Shown here: piece after piece, positions 1-4,826 of the stretch | Layout: each line of letters begins with the position of its first letter | Position numbering within the stretch: position 1 is the first letter of the stretch | Source of the DNA: CAIVAT01 sp964387205 | Lineage (GTDB): Bacteria > Bacteroidota > Bacteroidia > Bacteroidales > FEN-979 | Direction: 5' to 3' | DNA length: 7,177 nt | Assembly (NCBI GenBank): GCA_964387205.1 | Contig: CAYLVY010000160.1 | Span: forward strand, 1 to 7,177 | Program-made: the position numbers and the translations under genes | The notes under the pieces: generated by a model | Told to the model about the DNA's origin: nothing | The model's database searches: none | The model's input: the letters and a program-made list of their open reading frames with translations, nothing else

Positions 1-83
1 AAATTGTGGACGGTGAGGATGACGGCGGCAACGAAGAGAAAGGCGATAAGGATAGTTTTGTATCCTTCTTTATGGATGGTCAT
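1..83 (-). CDS. psd: Phosphatidylserine decarboxylase, N-terminal fragment (3' end outside the window)
   Basis: An open frame starts with ATG at 83-81 and runs off the left edge after 27 codons. The protein begins MTIHKEGYKT, followed by a hydrophobic stretch (about residues 11-25, ILIAFLFVAAVILTV) that looks like a membrane anchor. The I-H-K/R-E-G start followed by one hydrophobic helix is how I recall the short Bacteroidota phosphatidylserine decarboxylase family beginning. That enzyme removes CO2 from phosphatidylserine to make phosphatidylethanolamine at the inner membrane, using a pyruvoyl group made by self-cleavage. The self-cleavage site lies outside the window, so activity cannot be judged. 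The start is only 6 bases after the cdsA stop, so the two genes are very probably co-transcribed and translationally coupled. The call rests on the N-terminus plus the neighbouring lipid gene. Confidence 0.72.
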   Translation of the reverse strand, partial: MTIHKEGYKTILIAFLFVAAVILTVHN

Positions 84-89
84 GAGCGA

Positions 90-938
90 TCAGATCAGGT
101 TTCGGATAAAAAAATACAAAAATACAAAAGGCGCTGAAATTAGCATAGTGTCGAAGCGGTCGAGGATACCGCCGTGCCCGGGCAGGATATCTCCGGAGTC
201 CTTAATACCCAGGCTTCGCTTAAATAATGATTCGGCAAGGTCTCCCCAGCTACCAAAAAGGATCACGATCAAGGCGAGGATGATCCAGTCAAAAAACTGC
301 AGGTCGGGGATGAATATCCCCAATACCACGGCTAAGATAAGGGTCAGGAGAGCGCCGGCGATGGTGCCTTCCCAGGTTTTTTTCGGCGAGATCCTTTCAA
401 AGAACCGGCGCCGTCCGAATTGTTTTCCGTAGAGATAGGCGCCTGTATCATAGATCCATGTAAAACCGAAATAGCCGACCAGTATCTCCGGCATGCCCAG
501 AAACCGTAAGGCATCCGGACCTGCGAAAGGGAGCAGGAGTGACAGCGGGACTGCCACATAAAAGATCCCGAGCAGGGTGACGGCAATATTCAGGATGGGT
601 TTCTCTTTTTTGCGGTAGATCTCCAGGATGAAGGTCAGAAATATCAGAGGGATCGGGAGTATAAACGGAATAAACCGAAGCCAGAGTTGGGTAAAAAAAT
701 CTCCGGGGATGTTTAGGCTGGCAACGGTGGTTATATAGATAGCTGCTCCGGCAAAAATCCCGAACCATCGCTGGGGCGATGCGGTTTCCTTTGGAATCAG
801 TCCGTAAAATTCATTCAAACCCAGCAGGACAACAGGAAAGAAGACCAGATAAAAAACCCATCCGCTGAAATAGAGGGCTGCCAAAAGGATGAATACCATG
901 GACAAACCGGTGATGGTACGTGCCCGGAAATTGCTCAT
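90..938 (-). CDS. cdsA: Phosphatidate cytidylyltransferase (CDP-diacylglycerol synthase)
   Basis: This 282-residue integral membrane enzyme converts phosphatidate and CTP to CDP-diacylglycerol and pyrophosphate, the branch-point precursor of membrane phospholipids. The family signature is complete at residues 237-263: S-L-F-K-R, then K246-D247, then P-G-H-G-G at 253-257 and D260-R-F-D263. A second conserved block lies upstream: D164-T-G-A-Y, then I-S-P-K-K-T-W-E-G at 183-191 and G-D-L-A-E-S at 232-237. Hydrophobic stretches at roughly 9-27, 28-46, 58-77, 85-106, 117-138, 192-212, 217-235 and 264-280 suggest about eight membrane segments. The length is normal for the family. The ATG start lies 18 bases after the LUD gene stop with no Shine-Dalgarno sequence, and psd begins 6 bases after its stop. 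The context is phospholipid synthesis. Confidence 0.96.
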   Translation of the reverse strand: MSNFRARTITGLSMVFILLAALYFSGWVFYLVFFPVVLLGLNEFYGLIPKETASPQRWFGIFAGAAIYITTVASLNIPGDFFTQLWLRFIPFILPIPLIFLTFILEIYRKKEKPILNIAVTLLGIFYVAVPLSLLLPFAGPDALRFLGMPEILVGYFGFTWIYDTGAYLYGKQFGRRRFFERISPKKTWEGTIAGALLTLILAVVLGIFIPDLQFFDWIILALIVILFGSWGDLAESLFKRSLGIKDSGDILPGHGGILDRFDTMLISAPFVFLYFFIRNLI

Positions 939-956
939 CGGTTTGAAGGGTATAAA

Positions 957-1604
957 TTAGTAATTGGAATCATCAATCAGGAAAACGTACAATTCAGCGG
1001 GCCCATGTGCACCCAGCACGAGGGTTTTCTCAATGTCGGCAGTACGGCTGGGCCCGGAAATCAACGATACCATACCAGGCATCTGATCGCGGTATTTTTT
1101 CCGGATTCCTGCCAGTGCCTGCTTCAGGTCAGGTACCAACTGGGAACTGTAGCCAACCACGAGATGGATCCCGGGGAAGCAGATGATCCTTCTGCCCGGG
1201 CTTAATGCAGAGGAAACCATTACGCATCCCAGCCGGGCGATCAGGTATTCACATCGGGTGATCCCGATCTGCGCACCGGTCAGTGCATCTTTTGAAGATT
1301 CAAACGGAATGCCGCCCGATTGCAGGAAATTCTGCAATGCAGGATCCTGACAATGGAGTAATCCCCAGTTTTTTTCAAGGATAAACTGTTGGAGTGTATG
1401 AAGGAACTCATCCTCACTGTCGCAATAGACAAATTTTCCGGAAATGCGGACCAGTTCCTCGGCAAATGTGATGTCAAGTGATTCGCTGAATTCGGGAAAA
1501 ACCGGGGTATCCTGGTCAAGAATGGGATATGGCACCTCACTCTTTTCGATCAGGGCATCCCTGACCCTCTTCAGAATTTTTTCCCGTGAGGTACTGTCTT
1601 CCAT
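957..1604 (-). CDS. LUD-domain (LutC/YkgG-like) protein of unknown specific role
   Basis: A soluble protein of 215 residues from the ATG at 1604-1602. An in-frame GTG at 1613-1611 would add three residues (MLI); I prefer the ATG, whose product begins MEDSTSREKILKRV, a typical LUD start. The C-terminal LUD hallmark is clear at residues 183-202: S-G-P-S-R-T-A-D-I-E, then L-V-L-G-A-H-G-P. The central region G-I-T-R-C-E-Y-L-I-A-R-L-G (114-126), followed by P-G-R-R and F-P-G-I-H-L-V-V (143-150), fits the family fold. In LutC-type proteins the central motif usually reads I-A-D/E-T-G-T; here it is I-A-R-L-G-C. Family members such as LutC take part in L-lactate oxidation together with LutA and LutB, but neither partner is here, so a lactate role should not be assumed. 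It sits 13 bases after ftsH and 18 bases before cdsA, as one operon. Confidence 0.88.
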   Translation of the reverse strand: MEDSTSREKILKRVRDALIEKSEVPYPILDQDTPVFPEFSESLDITFAEELVRISGKFVYCDSEDEFLHTLQQFILEKNWGLLHCQDPALQNFLQSGGIPFESSKDALTGAQIGITRCEYLIARLGCVMVSSALSPGRRIICFPGIHLVVGYSSQLVPDLKQALAGIRKKYRDQMPGMVSLISGPSRTADIEKTLVLGAHGPAELYVFLIDDSNY

Positions 1605-1617
1605 AATCAGCACATTT

Positions 1618-3642
1618 TCAGGCGGGCAATTGTGCCTGCGGTGTATGTTTTTCCTCTTCTTTCTGGTCCCAGGGGCGTTTCCCGAAAATTATCTCGAGAT
1701 CTTCGCGGAAGATAACTTCCCTGTCCAGCAGAAAGGTTGCAAGTTGCTCCAGTTGGTCGCGGTGTTCTACCAGTATCTGTTTGGCACGGCTGTATGCTGA
1801 TTCCACGATGCTCCTTACTTCGCGGTCGATCACTTCCGCGGTTTTTTCGCTGTAGGGTTTTTGGAAAGAATACTCACTTTGTCCGCTGCTGTCATAAAAA
1901 CTGATATTGCCAATCTCCTGGTTCAGGCCAAAATAGACTACCATGGCATATGCCTGTTTGGAGACTTTTTCAAGATCGTTGAGCGCACCGGTGGAAACTT
2001 TTCCGAATATGATCTCTTCAGCCGCGCGTCCACCGAGTGCTGAGGTGATTTCATCGAACATCTGGTCATAGGTAGTTATCTGCCGCTCTTCCGGCAGGTA
2101 CCATGCGGCGCCGAGGGCTTTGCCACGGGGAACGATGGTAACTTTTACCAGCGGGTGGGCATATTCCAGCAGCCAGCTGGTTGTGGCGTGGCCCGATTCA
2201 TGGAAAGCAATCACCCGTTTTTCATGGGCCGAGATAATTTTATTGCGTTTTTCCAGCCCGCCAATGATGCGGTCGATGGCATCCAGGAAATCCTGTTTTT
2301 CGATGATATTCTTGTTTTTTCTGGCTGCAATGAGTGCGGATTCGTTGCATACATTGGCGATGTCGGCACCGGAGAAACCAGGTGTCTGTTTGGCTAAAAA
2401 TTCAATATCGAGGTTTTGGTCCAGCTTCAGGGGTTTGAGATGTACCTTGAAAATCGCTTTCCTCTCTTCCAGGTCGGGCAATTCCACGTTGATCTGGCGG
2501 TCGAAGCGGCCGGCCCGCATCAGGGCGCGGTCCAGGATATCGGCCCGGTTGGTAGCGGCCAGGATGATGACACCGGCGTTGGTGCCGAAGCCGTCCATCT
2601 CTGTCAGCAACTGGTTCAGTGTGTTTTCCCTCTCATCATTGGCTCCGGTGATGGCATTCCTGCCGCGGGCACGCCCGATGGCATCAATTTCATCGATAAA
2701 GATAATACAAGGCGCTTTCTCTTTTGCCTGTCGGAATAGGTCCCTGACACGTGAAGCGCCTACCCCGACAAACATCTCCACGAAATCGGATCCCGAGATG
2801 GAAAAGAAAGGAACCTTGGCTTCGCCTGCCACCGCTTTGGCCAGCAAGGTTTTGCCTGTTCCCGGAGGGCCGACGAGTAACGCCCCTTTGGGGATTTTGC
2901 CACCGAGGTTGGTGTACTTCGACGGATTTTTCAGGAAGTCGACAATTTCCATGATCTCCACCTTGGCCTCTTCCAATCCGGCGACATCGTTAAAGGTAAC
3001 GGTGACGCTGGTATCCTTGTCGAAAAGCTGAGCCTTCGATTTACCAATGTTAAATATCTGACCACCGCCTCCGGGCCCGCCTTTGCTCATGAAGCGCATG
3101 ATCAGGAACCATGCACCAATAATGATAAGGATAGGTAGCAGGTAGGAGAGTATATCGCCGAAATAATCCTTGCGTGTGTCAACGGAGGGAGGATAAGGGT
3201 ACTGTGACCAGAATTCGGCGATCTGTTCCGCCGGGATGCTATCCCTGAGCATACGGGCCCGCACACTGTCGCGGTTGTCCTTCATAAGGCCGTGAAATAT
3301 CTCCTCGGAGCCTATCTGATAAAAATATTCGGGGCTGTCTGCCGTCGAATTGCCAAAAGAACGCTTGGTGAACTCCTTGTATGCCGAATCCGTTTTGATC
3401 TTTTCCGCCTTGATGTAGATCTCCGCCTTTTCTTTGTTTACGATGACGATCTTTTCCACATCCTGCCTGGTCAGCATCTCTTCCAGTTTGCCCCAGGTGA
3501 TCTCTTTCACCGGACTGGTATAATTGAAATACTGAATTGCAATAAAGACGATCGCAAGGATGGCATAGATCCAGTAAAAACTGAATTTTGGTTTTTTTAC
3601 TCTGCCCGCTGGTCCCGGATTTGTCTCTTTCTTATCTGCCAT
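1618..3642 (-). CDS. ftsH: ATP-dependent zinc metalloprotease FtsH
   Basis: This 674-residue membrane-bound AAA+ protease extracts and degrades damaged membrane proteins and selected cytoplasmic regulators as a hexamer. Membrane helices lie at about residues 21-40 and 163-184 and flank a periplasmic region of about 120 residues. A glycine-rich linker follows (188-194). The ATPase part has Walker A G-P-P-G-T-G-K-T (258-265), the pore loop M-F-V-G-V-G (290-295), Walker B I-I-F-I-D-E-I-D (313-320) and the second region of homology with arginine fingers R376 and R379. The protease part has H481-E-S-G-H485, with D556 in the G-A-L-N-D-L-E segment as the likely third zinc ligand. Every key residue is present, so it should be active. 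The hydrophilic C-terminal tail (about 659-674) looks disordered. The ATG lies 31 bases after rsfS with no strong ribosome binding site. Confidence 0.98.
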   Translation of the reverse strand: MADKKETNPGPAGRVKKPKFSFYWIYAILAIVFIAIQYFNYTSPVKEITWGKLEEMLTRQDVEKIVIVNKEKAEIYIKAEKIKTDSAYKEFTKRSFGNSTADSPEYFYQIGSEEIFHGLMKDNRDSVRARMLRDSIPAEQIAEFWSQYPYPPSVDTRKDYFGDILSYLLPILIIIGAWFLIMRFMSKGGPGGGGQIFNIGKSKAQLFDKDTSVTVTFNDVAGLEEAKVEIMEIVDFLKNPSKYTNLGGKIPKGALLVGPPGTGKTLLAKAVAGEAKVPFFSISGSDFVEMFVGVGASRVRDLFRQAKEKAPCIIFIDEIDAIGRARGRNAITGANDERENTLNQLLTEMDGFGTNAGVIILAATNRADILDRALMRAGRFDRQINVELPDLEERKAIFKVHLKPLKLDQNLDIEFLAKQTPGFSGADIANVCNESALIAARKNKNIIEKQDFLDAIDRIIGGLEKRNKIISAHEKRVIAFHESGHATTSWLLEYAHPLVKVTIVPRGKALGAAWYLPEERQITTYDQMFDEITSALGGRAAEEIIFGKVSTGALNDLEKVSKQAYAMVVYFGLNQEIGNISFYDSSGQSEYSFQKPYSEKTAEVIDREVRSIVESAYSRAKQILVEHRDQLEQLATFLLDREVIFREDLEIIFGKRPWDQKEEEKHTPQAQLPA

Positions 3643-3673
3643 TATGTCTTATTCCGAATAGGGTTGAAATTAA

Positions 3674-4051
3674 TTACTGATCATCCTGTACGATGGTAAT
3701 CTTTGCATCGGCCCACAATTGCTCAAGGTTGTAAAACTTTCGTCTTGGTTCCTGGAATATATGGACGATCAGGTCAAAATAGTCTATCAAAACCCATTCC
3801 GCATTTTCTGTGCCTTCAACAACTGACGGATTCAGGCCGGTGTTTTTTTTTACCTCTGCAATCACATGGTCGGCGATCGCTTCCACCTGAACACGGGAAT
3901 TGCCGTGACAGATCAGGAAAGCATCGCAGAGCGCACTTTTCAGTCCCTTGAAATCCAGCAAAACAGGCTGGCATGCCTTTTTATCCGACAACGCTTTTGC
4001 AGCCACCGAAACAAGGAGGTCGGAAGTATTCCTTTTCTTTTTTACCGGCAT
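3674..4051 (-). CDS. rsfS: Ribosome silencing factor RsfS
   Basis: This 125-residue cytoplasmic protein of the RsfS/Iojap family binds ribosomal protein uL14 on the large subunit and blocks subunit joining, lowering translation when nutrients are scarce. Supporting motifs are C-D-A-F-L-I-C-H-G-N-S (42-52), A-D-H-V (60-63), the core E-W-V-L-I-D-Y-F-D-L-I-V-H (85-97) and R-K-F-Y-N-L-E-Q-L-W-A-D-A (104-116). The last block is the strongly conserved C-terminal signature. The protein is slightly longer than the roughly 105-residue E. coli form because of a basic N-terminal extension (MPVKKKR) and a short acidic tail. It is the first gene after a 46-base gap holding a candidate promoter, so it probably leads the rsfS–ftsH–LUD–cdsA–psd unit. 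Its reading frame contains an A9 tract (minus strand of 3843-3851). Confidence 0.96.
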   Translation of the reverse strand: MPVKKKRNTSDLLVSVAAKALSDKKACQPVLLDFKGLKSALCDAFLICHGNSRVQVEAIADHVIAEVKKNTGLNPSVVEGTENAEWVLIDYFDLIVHIFQEPRRKFYNLEQLWADAKITIVQDDQ

Positions 4052-4071
4052 GAGGATCCAACGGGTTTTTG

Positions 4072-4104
4072 CAAAAATAGTGAAAAAAACGATTTGCTTA
4101 GAAA
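4072..4104 (-). promoter_or_regulatory. Candidate Bacteroidota-type promoter before rsfS
   Basis: On the minus strand, TATTTTTG at 4079-4072 matches the Bacteroidota -7 consensus TAnnTTTG at every fixed position. TTTC at 4104-4101, 21 bases upstream, is a one-mismatch version of the -33 element TTTG; it overlaps the last codons of the LOG gene. Transcription would start near 4065-4068, giving a leader of roughly 15 bases before the rsfS ATG at 4051. This is the only TAnnTTTG found in the gaps between genes. A perfect 12-base palindrome, TTTTTGCAAAAA (4066-4077), overlaps the -7 element and the likely start site and could be an operator or chance. The match is seen; the activity is inferred. 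Confidence 0.45.
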
Positions 4105-4808
4105 TTGGGCTTCAATGCGTAAGTGGTGTAGAACTCGTTGATCATCATGACAGCCTCTTCGGCTGTATCAACCACTTTAAAAATGTCGAGGTCCTCCGGA
4201 TGAATGTTGTTTTCCTCCAGCAGCCTGGTCTTCAACCAGTCGATAAGTCCCTGCCAGTAATCCCTGACCACAAGGATAATGGGAAATCTCACCAGTTTGT
4301 GGGTCTGGATCAGTGTGATGGCTTCCATCAGTTCATCCAGGGTGCCAAAGCCCCCGGGTAACGCGATAAATCCCATGGAATACCTCATGAACATGGTTTT
4401 CCTGACATAGAAAAAATCAAAGTTGATCAGTTTGTTCCGGTCGATGAATGGGTTTGGGCTCTGTTCATATGGCAGGTTGATGTTCAGCCCCACCGATTTT
4501 CCGCCGGCAAAATGAGCCCCTTTATTGGCGGCTTCCATGATGCCGGGGCCACCTCCGGTGATGATCCCGAATCCCGCCTTGGTGAGCAGATAGGCGATCT
4601 CCTCTGCGAGTTTGTAGTACCTGTGCGTATCACGGGTGCGGGCTGATCCGAATATGGATACACAGGGTCCGATCCTGCTGAGTTTCTCGAAGCCTTCCAC
4701 CATTTCCGACATCACCTTGAAAATTTCCCATGTGTCGGCACTGATCGTTTCCGACCAGTTTTTGGTCTGAAAAGATTCCCTCAGTTTTTCCTGTTCAGTG
4801 TTTTCCAT
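4098..4808 (-). CDS. LOG/TIGR00730-family Rossmann-fold protein (probable nucleoside 5'-monophosphate phosphoribohydrolase)
   Basis: A 236-residue soluble protein of the family often misnamed lysine decarboxylase. Characterised members, including plant LOG cytokinin-activating enzymes and bacterial homologues, cleave nucleoside 5'-monophosphates into a base and ribose 5-phosphate. The two family motifs are intact: G-G-G-P-G-I-M-E-A-A at 85-94, with E92 as a likely catalytic residue, and P-G-G-F-G-T-L-D-E at 151-159, with E159. R136-K137 matches the conserved arginine-lysine pair before the second motif. The F-G-S-A-R segment (53-57) opens the Rossmann fold. An N-terminal extension of about 45 residues (charged, likely helical) precedes the fold. 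The natural substrate cannot be read from sequence; bacterial nucleotide salvage is more likely than hormone production. It starts 18 bases after uvrA without a Shine-Dalgarno sequence and is probably co-transcribed with it. Confidence 0.92.
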   Translation of the reverse strand: MENTEQEKLRESFQTKNWSETISADTWEIFKVMSEMVEGFEKLSRIGPCVSIFGSARTRDTHRYYKLAEEIAYLLTKAGFGIITGGGPGIMEAANKGAHFAGGKSVGLNINLPYEQSPNPFIDRNKLINFDFFYVRKTMFMRYSMGFIALPGGFGTLDELMEAITLIQTHKLVRFPIILVVRDYWQGLIDWLKTRLLEENNIHPEDLDIFKVVDTAEEAVMMINEFYTTYALKPNF

Positions 4809-4826
4809 TGTTGTGAAATTTAGATT

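Noticed and set aside
117..124. A second TAnnTTTG match (minus strand TATTTTTG) within the 3' end of cdsA, upstream of psd
   Set aside because: It falls in codons for phenylalanine, valine, leucine and tyrosine in a hydrophobic segment, with no matching -33 element at the right distance. Chance from codon composition is the simpler explanation.
109..130. Short tandem-like repeat ATACAAAA near the end of cdsA
   Set aside because: It has only two copies and encodes the hydrophobic tail of CdsA. It is low-complexity coding sequence, not a functional repeat.
2120..3031. A 303-codon plus-strand open frame opposite ftsH
   Set aside because: It lies entirely antisense to the ATPase region of ftsH, whose motifs are all intact. 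The product is serine- and arginine-rich low-complexity sequence with no recognisable domain, as expected for a shadow of a moderately GC-rich gene.
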